A stretch of 64,000 nucleotides of DNA from Porpolomopsis calyptriformis (lineage: Eukaryota > Basidiomycota > Agaricomycetes > Agaricales > Hygrophoraceae): contig OX621172.1 of assembly GCA_951640195.1 (NCBI GenBank), positions 682,001-746,000 on the forward strand, given 5' to 3'. Positions 11,925 to 23,135 of the stretch are shown piece by piece (position 1 is the stretch's first letter; every line of letters begins with the position of its first letter). The notes beneath the pieces are model-generated. The model did not search any database. It was not told the DNA's origin and saw only the letters and a program-made list of their open reading frames with translations. The position numbers and the translations under genes were made by a program.

Positions 11925-12247
11925 GGTCTTTGTTTGGCAAAACCTTCGAGAACAAACATTGAGATCAAGATTGAGCCACTTTTCAGATATTCAACCTGGG
12001 GGATCCTCAAGCATGTTAGAACATATCTCACTTTATATCTTGCAAATATTCTTTGTAATTGAGGATATACATCAGAAATTTTAGGTGCTAGAGAAATTTT
12101 CCAAACGAAGGCCACCCCATGATGTCGCCAAGATTCTGGTTTGTGCTAATAAATATTACATATTGTAATTGCTACATTTTACAGCGGATATGGTGATGGT
12201 CCTAATGGAGTCCTATTACGAACAAGCGATATTATCCAAAGATTACA
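11925..12247. other. Intergenic, promoter side of NOL8-like gene
   Basis: About 320 bp, AT-rich in part, between the stop of the MLP/TPR gene and the start of the NOL8-like gene, both on the minus strand. No gene or clear element is seen. It should hold the terminator of one gene and the promoter of the other. Confidence 0.6.
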
Positions 12248-15200
12248 TCATGGTGGTGGAGGGCGGCGCAAAGTTACTGGTCCACCACCTTCAGCAGGTT
12301 TTAGACGCTTGGCAAGTGAATCATCCGGTGCCTCCCCCTCCTCCCTTGATCGCTTCGCTGCTGCACCTATGATCGACACACCGCCGGCGGCAGTATTGGC
12401 CGATGGATTTGACACGGCACCTCCCCTCCCGGGTGCTGCGCCGCGGATGTTCAAGCCACGCTGGGGATTAGTGCCGCGAGCGATTCCTCGACCACCTCCA
12501 CGAACGCCACGCCCCGCTCCGTCAGCAGGAGGTACCACTAAGGATGGCTTACGTGGCAATGTCGATGGCGCAGCTTGAGCGGTAGGAGTAGTCGGGGTCA
12601 CCTGTGGTGCCGTGGTTGCATTTGGTGCGCCGAAAGACGCTGAGGTTGCTGCTGATGCTGACTCTAGCAAAACTCCAGCTTTTCGCCACTCGAGAATTTG
12701 ATTCTCCAGCTCCTTCACCCTCTTTTGTGATTTCACCAGTTGCGAATCCTTCAGCTTCCCTTTCGTTGCCTGTTCCATCCGACCCCTTTCGACAGCTGAA
12801 GCAATTTCTTCAGCATGGCGAGCTTGAAGCTCCTTGTCGTGTGCGGCAATAGCAGCAGCAATCGCAGCATTATGGTTGGCTTCGGGAAGCGGCACTCCCG
12901 CCAACTTTTCCTTTTCGGTGGCAGCCACGGCCGCATCAACAGCAGCCTTTAGTCCCTCTTGGTGTTTGGCGGTTAGGCGCGCTTGTAAGGCTTGCATCTC
13001 CTCAGCGTGTCGTTTGGCAATGTCTTCTGAAGGGATGTTGGAGGTCTGTAGCTGGCTTCTGACATTCTCCACAGCGGCTTTTATTGAAGCGTCTTGCTGC
13101 GTGGCCGCCCGCTCGGCATCGGCCGCCCGTGCCTTCTGCAGGTCAAGGATTTTTGACTGGAATTTTTCCTGTGGAGTCATTGTTTGAGTCTGAGATCTCG
13201 AGTAGTTTGCAGCTGAGATCTTACATTCGACAAGCGAATGCTCTTGGCCTCTTCGGAGGCACTTTTAGCTTGCTCCAATGCGGCCTGATTGAGGCTGTCA
13301 AGGGAAGGTAACATAAGGGATTAGCAGTCGAGGCTTACCTTGGCTTGGGAGACAGCTTCATTGCGAGCCTTCACGAGCTCCGTCTTTTCAGCCTCCCAAA
13401 GACGTTTAGCTTCCCCCGTATCGGAGTCGGGAGGTGGACCGTCTCCAGTTGAACTAACAGCGGCCTTTTCGGCAAGTAACTGATCTCGTTCTGCCCGAAG
13501 AGTAGCCTAAACGAAGGTTGGTAAGCTGAGGTGAGATTAAAAGCTCGACGGCCTACAATAATTGAAGCCTGTTCGGTGCTAGGTTCTGAAGTAGTCGAAT
13601 TTTTTGCAGCCTTCTCGTCCCCAAGCGCTTTTTCGATAGCAGCTTTCTCACGACGAAGAATTTCCACTTGTTGAAGGAGTTCCTTCGAAGACTCGTTCTG
13701 TGACGCGTTCTTCAATCCATCTCGTTCCGCAGTCAAGGTTTTGATTTGATTCTGATGTTCTGCAAGGTCTGCGTTCAACTTGGATTTTTCGGTGTTGAGG
13801 ACCCCGAGTCGTGACTTGAAGCTTTGCATGTTCTTCGTGAAAGACTCTTTATGACTGCGGACGCTGGCTTCCAGGGCTTCGATCTAAGGCCAACGCAAAT
13901 TAGTCAAATCCCAGTAAAGGTTATTTATGTCCTGACTCTTTGGGCCTGAGTAGAGACAAGCTCTTGTTGCTTTGCGTCCATCGTCTCTCCTTGCGACTTG
14001 AGCCGCTCGATTTCATTTTTCAATGCTTGAACCTCGGCGGGATCGATGCGATCATACTGACGGGAGAGACAACGAGGTCAGAAACATGCTAAACCGACGA
14101 GGGAATGACTAGCCTTGGTGAGTATTTGCGCGTTCCGCTCTTGCCACCGTCGAGATTCTTCTTCCAGACGTTTTACCTGGCCATCACGAGCCTCCACCTC
14201 CGCTCTCGCTACGCGTGCCTGTTCTTTCGCGGGTTCTAGTTCTTTGGATAGAAGTTGAAGTTTGCTTTCGAATTCACGGGCACGCTTCGCATGAGCTTCG
14301 CAGTCAGAACGAAGTGTAGCGTTGCTCTCCCTGAGAATATTGAGATGGTTGATCTTCTCGATTAGTTCTGCGTGTTGGGCTTCGGAAGCCGCTGCCTCAA
14401 CTGCTTGTTCGCGTTCCTGCTCAATCCATCAGTTGAATCCAAACAAGAACTATGAAGGTGAGATACCTCAGCAAGAGTAGATCTGACGTCCTGCAGGTTC
14501 TGTGACAAATGTTCAACTTGGACTTTTAATCGAGCGCTCTCTTGCTTGGTGAGTTCCAGTTGGAGATCGACAATCTCTTTCTCTTTGCGGAGGTAGGTGA
14601 CCACGGATCTTAGTTCAGAGAGTTTAGTGGAAGAATCGTCAGTGGCTTCCCCGTCTCCGGGTAGCGTTGTAGCATTGGAATCTGCAGCCTGTCTTATGCG
14701 AGTGGCCTGGGTAGTCACGTCTTCGAGGTGCTGGTGAAGGAGATTATTGTGCGAAGCGAGATCCTTGCACCTGCAACAGTCCTACCGGGTCAACTAAGGC
14801 GACAAAGGTGAACGTGAGTTGCCCACCTAGCGTTCAAATCGGCAACCTCTTTGGTGAGAGTCTCTTTTTGTTGCTTCCAGCTGCTTTCCGAGGTCGTGAG
14901 ATTTGCCCGAGCAGTTTCAGCAGCTGCTAAGTTGTCGCGCAGTGCCGCTTGAGCGGACGCTAATTGTTCCTTCGAGGCTCCGAGGGCTCTAATCGATTCA
15001 GCATGAGCCAAGACCTCAGAGGAATACCTCGCTTCGGCGGCCTATATATATACCAAAACATCAATAGAAAAATCACGAGCGAAAAAAAGATCAACTCCAC
15101 CTGGACACGTTCTTCCTGTTGTTGGATTGTGCTATCTCGTACTGTGCGATCGCCTTCAGACTGCTTCTCCAAAAGGCTCATGTCAGCAATGGTGTCTTCT

Positions 15201-18200
15201 AGAAGCTTCTTGTCGTTCAGCCAGGCAACGTGTTCGTTTTCGAAGGTTTGCTGAAGTTCTTGGTTCTTCGTTTTCAGCTGTACCAAGTCATCTTGAGTTG
15301 ATTGGAGCCGTTCTTGGGTGGCTCTATGGTCCAGCTTAAGGTGACGTTGGTCAGCCAACACAAAATCTTGAAACCAGAGTGCATACCTCAAGTCTAGCGA
15401 CTTGTATCTCCATAGATGCCTTGTACTCGTCATGGGTAGCGTTGACCGTCGCCAAAGCAGCCTCGCTTGACTGACTGATCTCTTGGAACTGCTGGACATG
15501 ACTTCTAGCAGCAGCGAGATCCAGTTCTGTGACCTTGAGAGCCGATCTATACCCGGAAAGTCAGAATGAAATCCGTCTAATAAGAAATCGAATGACCGAA
15601 GCTCAGCCACCTCAGACTCGAGTTGTTGTTCGTGACTTAAGTCCTGGTCCAAGCGTTGCACAACACCGGAGATTCCGGGTCGACGTTCATATACCGCGAG
15701 CTTTTCTTCGTTGCCTTGTAGCTGTCTGGTCAACTCTTCCACACGCTCCTCGAGGTGTTTCTTGCTGGTTTCTGCGCTCACAAGGGACTCGCGGGTTTGA
15801 CCAAGTTCTCGCGACTGCGTAGTTAGATGAGAAGATGTGGTCACTGTAAACTAAATTCAACATACGCTGCTCTCCGTGCGGACTTGATATTCTTTCGATT
15901 CGATTTCTTTCTGTAAAGAAAGGCGTCGAACCGAATCTCGCTCTTGACTTAGTTGAACCTTTAGGTCTTGCCTGTAAACGAGACAGTTAAACAGGCTACA
16001 AGTTAGACAGAAGGCGATTGGCATACGTTTGACTATCCAACATTTGTAGCTGACTCTCTAGTCGTCGTCTGTCATTCTCCCCGGAGCGTTCCAGATCGTT
16101 GTGCATTTTCTGCACATTACCCATCAGGTCGGTTAGATGTGACCGTTCGGCAGCCAGTGATTTGTTCTCCTCGATCAGTCGGTTTTGCACGCTCTATAAC
16201 AAAAAATCAGACAGGGTTCCTTTCTCCTCGTGAACCAATTCATATACCTGCCAGATCTTCTTCTCGGCTCGAAGATTGGCACATTCGTTCCGGAGTTGCT
16301 CTATCTGACCTTTAGCAACGGCTAAGTCTTCCGATGCATGGTTGCAGGCGATATCCGCGCGCATGTATTGGTCGTCCAACTGTTGATTGCGCTTCCTCAA
16401 GTTGTCCAACTCGCGGGCTTGCATCATGAACTCCTCGCGATTTAATTGATGACGTTCTGCATTAAATTTAGAGGAAAATTCAAAATATGAGATTAAAACC
16501 GAACTCACCGTTCAAGTGCTCGATCATTGCGTTGGCTTTGGCAAGCGAGGCACCAAGCTGGCTTGATTCCCTCTGAGCGAGGAAAACTTCCTCTCTCAGT
16601 CTGACAGAATCAACACCCATTTCCGTCTTATAATTCTCAAACTGATTCTGCACCTCCGACAGCTCTTTCGCCAAATTTACCGCATCCTCCCCCTTGTCAA
16701 TACCGTTCATATCACCGTTTGTCACGGAACCGCTGGGACCAGCTGTACCGGTGGGCACGCGCTGTGTCTGGTTCAACATGCCCCTCAGAGCATCTCTCTC
16801 CTTCATATACGCCTGTATCGTCACCTCGCTGTTCTTCTTCTGCCTCTCCAGTTGGGCCACTAGCTCCCGGAGGGCCGTGTGCGCCTCTTGGACAGCCTCT
16901 TCCTGCTCTCTGTCCATGGCTTCTCGGTAGTCCTTCTCCTCCGCCTCCAACTTCGCACCCAGTTCCCTCACGATTCTCAACAGTTTCTGGTTCTGTTCTT
17001 GCAACTCTTTGATGGAGAGGAATGACACCAGGTTGTTCGAAATAACGCCCTCGATGGTTTCTGCTGGTTCCGGCGCAGGTAATTGTTCGAGGACCTCGTC
17101 CGGTGGAATGGTGGGGTCATCCCGACGGCTCAACTCCTTCAACAATCCTTGAACTTGTCTACCGAGGTCGTTGAGCTGCTTTTGCAGCAGCTCGATTTCT
17201 CGTGTGCTCTTGCTGAATTTTTGGCCATTCTCTCGTGCGAGAGTGGCTTGGGCGTCACGATCGGACAGGGCTTGTGCAAGCTGGGATGCCAATAGCGAGG
17301 CCTCTGACTGAATTCGCTCATACTCGGCGCGCTGTTGTGAAAGAATAGGAGCCTGTGTCAAGAGTGAGCATATCGCCAAATGCGAAACGAGTATACAAGG
17401 ATGCTTACCCTCTCCTCGATCTGAGCTAGTACAGCGGATAGAGTTCTGTCCATATGATCGCATTCGGCTGACTTCCTGGCGAAGTCGTCCTGCAATCGGA
17501 TGTAATCAGCATATACCTCCGTGAACATTTTCCCCCCCTTTTGCGCCTTGCTGGCCATGGCGACAGTTGGACTCAAGCTCATGATCCCCTGCGTTAATAA
17601 ATCCGAGGTTCCAAAAGTCCGTGTGGGGGTGGGAGGTGGCTCTATGGACGAGCGTCCAGGTAGAGGCAATTCCCCGCTATCCATCCTACTCAAGACTGTT
17701 TCAAGATGCTCGACTCTCTTCTCTGCCTCTTCCTTTGCTCGTTGTTCACGCTCGATTTCTTCCCTCAATGCTGTCTCCCTCCTTTCTGCTCTGCTTCCGA
17801 CCTCGGCCCATTCGTTCTCGATCGTTTCCACCGCCTCTTTCGCTTGCTTTTCACGCTCCTCCATCATCGAAACTAACCTTCTCAACCCAGACGCCTCGCT
17901 AGAAAACCTGGCCTCTTGTTCCGCAAGTTGTCCTGTAAGATCTTGTACACGTGAGAGCGCTTGCTTGAGCTGATGGTTTTGCGCGGTGTAGGAGGATTGG
18001 AGAGTTTTGAGTGTGCTCTGAGTGGCGGCATGTGTCTGTGTGATGGTATCATGGGAAGCTTGGAGCTGTACGAGTTCGGCATGTTTCGAGCGGCGGTATT
18101 TAGCGAATTCTTCAGACTTGAACATGAGCTCGGAGTTGGCACGCTCGGCTTCTGATTGCAACAATTGGACTTGTTGAGAAAGAGAGTCGACTTTGAACTG

Positions 18201-19031
18201 AAAATGCCTCGGTAAGAAGCAGCAGTACATTGATGACGAACATCCTACCTTTGTGGAAGTTTCAGTCGAGCGCAAATCCCTGACCTGAGCCTCGAATGCC
18301 TGATGTTCGTGCCGGGATTCCTTGAGATTGGTGCGCAAACTCTGTATCTCTTCTGAAGTAGAAATGAATAAATTTGGGGAACGCGAGAAATTATGTGACA
18401 TCACCATCGAGCTGTGAGTTATCCTGCTTCAACCTGCTGATAACTCCAAGGAGGTCACGTTTCTCTCGTTCCGTGTCGTCAACGCGTCGTTTGAGGAGAC
18501 CGAGTTCACCAGAAGATGAGGATTGTGATGTAGAAAGTGTCGCAATCTGAGCTCTCAAAGCAGTTTGGGATGCAGCTAATAATAATACTGAGAATAAAGC
18601 TCTGCGTGTTCGGATTAATACATACCGAGTTCGTCACGTTCCTGCTTAACATCCTTCAGTTCTGTTTGCGTCGTCTGGAGTGATGTTTCGAGATGATTTG
18701 AAAGAGTTTCACGATCTTGAAGCGCCTGATCAAGCTCAACATCTTTTCTTTCTGCTTCGGCACGAGCCTCCTCAAGTTTCTGTTGCGCCTCTTCGATCTG
18801 TGAAGATTGCCCCAGCAGGACCTTATACAATGAAATGACAGAATCGGATGTAGGGGAAGTTAAAGATACACCGGGGAGAACATTCGAAAGAGATCCGGTG
18901 TCGAGGTCAGCTGGAATGGTGAGCGTCAGAGTAAGATTTGAGGATGTTGCTTCCATGACTTGTGACGAAGCAGCGTCTACTTCCTGCTCCGCGGTAGCAG
19001 CTGAGGCTCTGCTTCGTTTGCGGGTTTTCAT
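12248..19031 (-). CDS. MLP1: Nuclear pore basket nucleoporin, TPR/MLP1-like
   Basis: This is a very long coiled-coil protein (around 2,000 residues) in many exons. The start is MKTRKRSRASAA at 19031. Almost the whole length is Glu/Gln/Leu/Lys-rich heptad sequence (for example ETSKKHLEERVEELTRQLQ), broken by short introns. The C-terminal tail (12248-12900) is Ala/Pro/Gly-rich with RGVRGGGRGIARG-type RG repeats and ends in a Pro run. This architecture, with coiled coil then a disordered tail, is that of TPR/Mlp proteins, which form the nuclear basket and help mRNA export and quality control. Symbol choice between Mlp1 and Mlp2 is arbitrary; basidiomycetes usually carry one. Exon borders were not all resolved. 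A myosin-like or golgin coiled-coil protein is the main alternative, but size and tail favour TPR/MLP. Confidence 0.8.
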
Positions 19032-19402
19032 TGTGGTATGACAAGACAAGCAAGAACCTTCAGTTCTGGTGCGTGACCGCGAGGGGTTGATTATATAAGC
19101 AACTGCACGCACGCTTAAATACAACACGACCTGAGAGTAGATAAGAGTTGCCACTTTCATCAATGCAACTGTTCCACGGCATCTGATCCCAAGTATAATA
19201 CCGCTGAGGATTCTAAGAAACTGATCAGCAATTTCAACTAACAAAGCCACGTGTACACGCGTCTGATATTCTAACACGAGGAAGACAGGGAAGCATTTGC
19301 GGTGGATGTAAGGAAATTCGTAGCTGCGTTTGCGGGCGTCAAGTAGAGGATATTCTTTGCCGCTCCTGGTAGGTCAGGAAATGGGGGGGTACGAAAAGAT
19401 CA
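19032..19402. other. Intergenic between dioxygenase stop and MLP/TPR start
   Basis: About 370 bp upstream of the MLP/TPR start on the minus strand. No recognisable gene, repeat or strong promoter motif is seen. Confidence 0.55.
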
Positions 19403-20941
19403 TCAATAATGGCCGTAAGTGGCTTTCAGCCGTGAATTGACATATTCCCCCGCTGTCAAAACCTCATATTTCGAGGGTCGATCGGGAGAGATGCAGCTGG
19501 CTATTGGCTGGATATAAAATGAGGCATAGTTTGACGAACAAGTGCCAATAGCATACCTCCAGCTTGACGTCAAAATCTGTGCCAAAGAAGAGAGGCATGG
19601 AATAGCGACGGACACCGCTTCGGTTGATCGCTCTGTGGACAGTTGACTTGAAAACGTCGTCTGGAATCCAAATATGAATAGCAGGAAGAACGCTGTTTGA
19701 TGAGTGAGCTCAACTCGTCCAGCGCGCAAATTGGTCCCCAAGACTATGGCTCACGGTCAAATCGAACACATTCGCAACATGAAAAAAAAAATACTTAATA
19801 ACCAACGTCCCCGGTATAGGTGGTGCGTCTATCCACTCTTTTTCAGAATTCAAGATTTGCAACGCTTGAATCCCTGGTTCTTGCCACAAGATGGTAAAAC
19901 ACTGCAAGACAACACGCTTGAGTAAATTAGAAGTTGGACGCAGTGACGGTGGAGTCACCTCCCAACTAGACGCAATTCCACATGGTGTAGATGTGTCAAC
20001 CTGCGACGGATTGATAGTAATTAATGTGGCCTCACTCAGTGTGGGCTCCAATGCCAATAATGCGATCATCGAATGGTGTGGTTTGAGGGGGATAATGGAG
20101 AACTCGCATGATGGCAGCTGAATTCCTTGTCTGGTATTCTAGTCAGTGCCTGCAATAGAGTGTGAAAGACGACAGTCTGTACCTTGTCATAGAAGAAATC
20201 TTCCGGAAGATTCAAAGCAAGGGCAAAGAGCGGGAAAAGCGACACTCCGAGATTCACGGCGGCATGACTATTACCATGAGGTTCTTTCGCACGACGCCGA
20301 TGTGGATGTACTTACTAGTATTCCAAAACCCCTTCACGAAATTCAGGAAGTTCCGGAGGCCAGACGTTGTCACCAGCCATCAAACCGGTTGGCTTGGAAC
20401 CGTACTTATGATTCGAATGTAATGCTTCCCACCCTAATTCAAAGCCTTCCTGCAAGTCCCCTTTGTTTTCAGGATCGTTGTTCCCGCTGAGAAGTGGCGA
20501 GTAACCTTTGAAATTCGGGGATTTGCGCATGTCGAGCTATAGCTCTAGCCGATCAGCTCTGTGAGCCATCTCCGCTTGTTTGAAAGCAAACCTGCAGTTT
20601 AGTGTCTAGCGGGAGGGAGAAAAACTTCTTGACTCCTAGTAGCGCGCGTTGGACGATATCGTCTGGGATGCCGTGATTCTTCACTATTGGAGGGTGAACA
20701 TCCGAACATCAGATGGCTTGGCTACTTACCATAGAAAAAACCGACGTTGAGACAAGCATCCCTGATCTGGTCGGCAAGTATTGCTCTGTCCTGGGAGTCT
20801 GTTGACGAGATGCTCGCCAAGTCTCTGAGAATAAAGCTGTTGAAAAATCCTGAACACGGTGCGACTCCAAAAGTGCCCTCACACGATGGGGATGTTTTGA
20901 AAGGCGGTATCAGAGCTTTTTGCGGCCTCAGCTAACGCCAT
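19403..20941 (-). CDS. 2-oxoglutarate/Fe(II) dioxygenase, isopenicillin N synthase-like
   Basis: The start is MALAEAAKSSDTAF at 20941. The N-terminal DIOX_N-type domain reads DACLNVGFFY, NHGIPDDIV and KFFSLPLDTK. The catalytic part has LNLPEDFFYDK, then MRVLHYPPQ, GIGAHT, and after two short introns WECFTILWQEPGIQALQ. This assembles the Fe-binding H-x-D as HTDWECFTILWQ. Next come GDQFARWT and VHRAINRSGVRRYSMPLFF, giving the second His and the RxS that binds 2-oxoglutarate. It ends in EYVNSRLKATYGHY. These are cytosolic oxidoreductases of varied substrate in fungi, and nothing nearby fixes the substrate. The full set of metal and cosubstrate residues argues for an active enzyme. Confidence 0.85.
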
Positions 20942-21172
20942 TGTTGTGACCGTAAGATCTGTCAGTCAGCAGTGACCCAAAAGGGTAACGAGCGATGATC
21001 GACGAAATCCTTGCACTCTTTTCAGCGCTCTCAAGCTCTCATCAAGATTTACCAAGACAAGAACCCCTTCAGGATGAATGCTCATTCGCAGAATGAGTTG
21101 GAAAACAAGAGCATGGGTAGAGGTGAAATAATACATTACGAGACCTGGGGACTTCCCCGGATATCTTTCATA

Positions 21173-22147
21173 TCATCCCTCTAAAATCCGCATGTCCTTC
21201 CACCGTTCCCACAGAAAGCCAATGCCAGCTGGAGCATTGGGTGCTCCTTTGACATCCTTCACCTCCAAAAGTTCATATTCTCTCCCAAAAGCAAGGAAAT
21301 GAGCAAACAAGGAGTTGAAATGTGGTTCAGAGCGGAGATGAAGGATCTGGATGTAGTGCGAGTGATATATGTGGGCAAAAACCTGCAAAAGTTGGCGGTA
21401 TATACGCTTGACGGTGACTGGGAACGATGAAGGGAATTCTTGTCCTAGAATGAGGGTCCGTTGGTAGGGATATGTGCACGCTCAACAAAGACGCATACCA
21501 GACTTGGTCGGAAAGACTGATTCGTCGTCTAATAAGTCTTGAACCCAGGTCATGACATAGTCAATGTATGTTGGTGCGGGCAAATGCACACCCTTGCGAT
21601 CCTGGTTGAGCCAAACGTAGCTCAGGCTACAGGGTAGACTGAGCTCTACTCTTGGGGAGCGGCTAACAAAAGAGCGTACGAGGGTCCCGCAGACATTGTC
21701 GGACAGGTCTGCTTAGTACAGCACTCCGTGATAACACCATAAAATTCGTTCAAGTTGGTGTAAAAGTCAAATACTTGGCGGGCGAGATATCAGCCCGAAG
21801 GTGGGAGAAGATTTCAACGTGCGATACATACTATTGACCGCGACCCATTCCATGATGTCAACATACTTTGGAAGCATCACGATTGTCTTGAAATTGCCCT
21901 TCACGAGAGCCGCTTCGACAAAGGGGCTGCAAAGATAGAGTGGTTTCGATGCTATTGTACCTCCAGGTGAAGGGGGGAGAGGGGGTGGCGGCATAGACTC
22001 TGTGGTGGGAGAAACCGCCGAGGTAGGGGTGGGCGATCGTTTACCTCGCGGTCCCCGACTCATGGAACGGCTGAGATTGAATGGATTGAGAAGAAAACGA
22101 GGACGATAAACGTAGAGAACGAACCCGAAGGAGTTGAAGAAAGACAT
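21173..22147 (-). CDS. MOB kinase activator family protein
   Basis: The Mob domain runs from CSPFVEAALVKGNFKTIV through LPKYVDIMEWVAVN, IFDFYTNLNEFYGV, CCTKQTCPTMSAGP, YIDYVMTWVQDLLDDES and FPTKSG to VFAHIYHSHYIQIL. The Cys pair (C-x4-C) and the His pair (H-x4-H in AHIYHSHY) are the zinc ligands typical of the family. The end, GFLWERWKDMRILEG, extends past the usual C-terminus. The start is either MSFFNSFG at 22147 with a small intron after it, or MSRGPRGKRS at about 22063; the Pro/Ser-rich N-terminal stretch is disordered. Mob proteins bind and activate NDR/LATS kinases in cytokinesis and polarity. Which paralogue class it belongs to is not settled. Confidence 0.85.
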
Positions 22148-22304
22148 GGCAAGAGGGTTGAATGCGAATCCAACAATCCCGGGATGAAAAATTGAAAAGG
22201 TTTTGGTTGTTCAGGCGACGGCAAGCGTAAACGAGGCCGACATTGAATGTGATGGATGATCATGAATTTTTTCGCTGGTGACAGAATGCTACCGTAACTA
22301 TCCT

Positions 22305-23038
22305 TCAAAGCTTTCCAATTAATTCTTCTTGCAAGCTCTTCAGCTCGTCCTTGGACAGCTCTTTGGCCGGCCATCCTATCACCAATCCTTCCTGATCACT
22401 GGCAGAAGGTTTCGGAATGATATGAAAATGGACATGGTCAACCACCTGCATCACGGGGCTCTATGAAATCCGATCGAGTAAATGGCATCACTAACTTGCC
22501 TGATGGGCAATCCTTCCGTTGTTCTACGCAAAATACAACCCATTTGAGCCGCACATTACAGATCCACGAAAACTATTCACCTGCAAAATGTTGTAGTCCT
22601 CAATGCCCTGTGCCGCGGCTATCCTCTTTGCGATAGGCATGACATCTGCAAGGTATTCGTCGGGCAGGTCGTGCATCTTTGCGGAATGGTCTGCACCAGG
22701 GATGAGTATCGAGGCCGAATATTATCTTTGAATCTGACATTTAGGGATTACAAGTGCATGACCCTTTGACAGGGGTGAGATGTCCAGGAAGGAATAACTG
22801 ATCAATCGAACCCGATATCAGACTCGTTAACCTAGTGGAGGAAGCCCCTTGGTACGAACGACAACTCTGTCTCGATTAACTTGAAGCTCGGAATTTCACC
22901 TGTTATTTGTGAGCGACGGGGGTATCAAGTCCAAGGCGACGGTTATACCTTTGACAATCTTGCAAAACAGACAAGACGCCAGAGTTCTGAGGCCAAGGCC
23001 AATCGTCAGCACTACTTGTAAGTATCCCAAGATATCAT
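22305..23038 (-). CDS. HIT-family nucleotide hydrolase (HNT1-like)
   Basis: The histidine triad DHVHFHIIPKP gives HxHxH near the C-terminus. Upstream are CLFCKIVKG, EIPSFKLIE and, after an intron, YSFLDISPLSKGHALVIPK, the standard HIT fold order. The start is modelled at 23038 (MISWDTY): a donor GTAGTG in codon 8 and a CTCAG acceptor then join in frame to TLASCLFCKIVKG. The C-terminus GWPAKELSKDELKSLQEEL with stop at 22305 resembles fungal Hnt1. Such enzymes hydrolyse adenosine phosphoramidates in the cytosol or nucleus. The gene sits 158 bp upstream of the MOB gene on the same strand. A CACGTG box lies at 23097-23102. Confidence 0.82.
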
Positions 23039-23135
23039 TACTTCACGGTTGATGCCATCGGATGAGACGAGCGTACAAGCGGAACACACGTGATCGTAGA
23101 AGGATCAACTCATCGAATTCCCATCTATATGAAAT

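Noticed and set aside
17521..17973. Plus-strand open frame of 150 codons inside the MLP/TPR gene
   Set aside because: Antisense shadow of coiled-coil coding sequence, Ser/Leu-rich with no recognisable domain.
19783..19795. Run of A residues as a possible poly(A) tail of a retro-element
   Set aside because: It lies in an intron of the dioxygenase gene (as T-tract, typical near acceptors) and has no target duplication.
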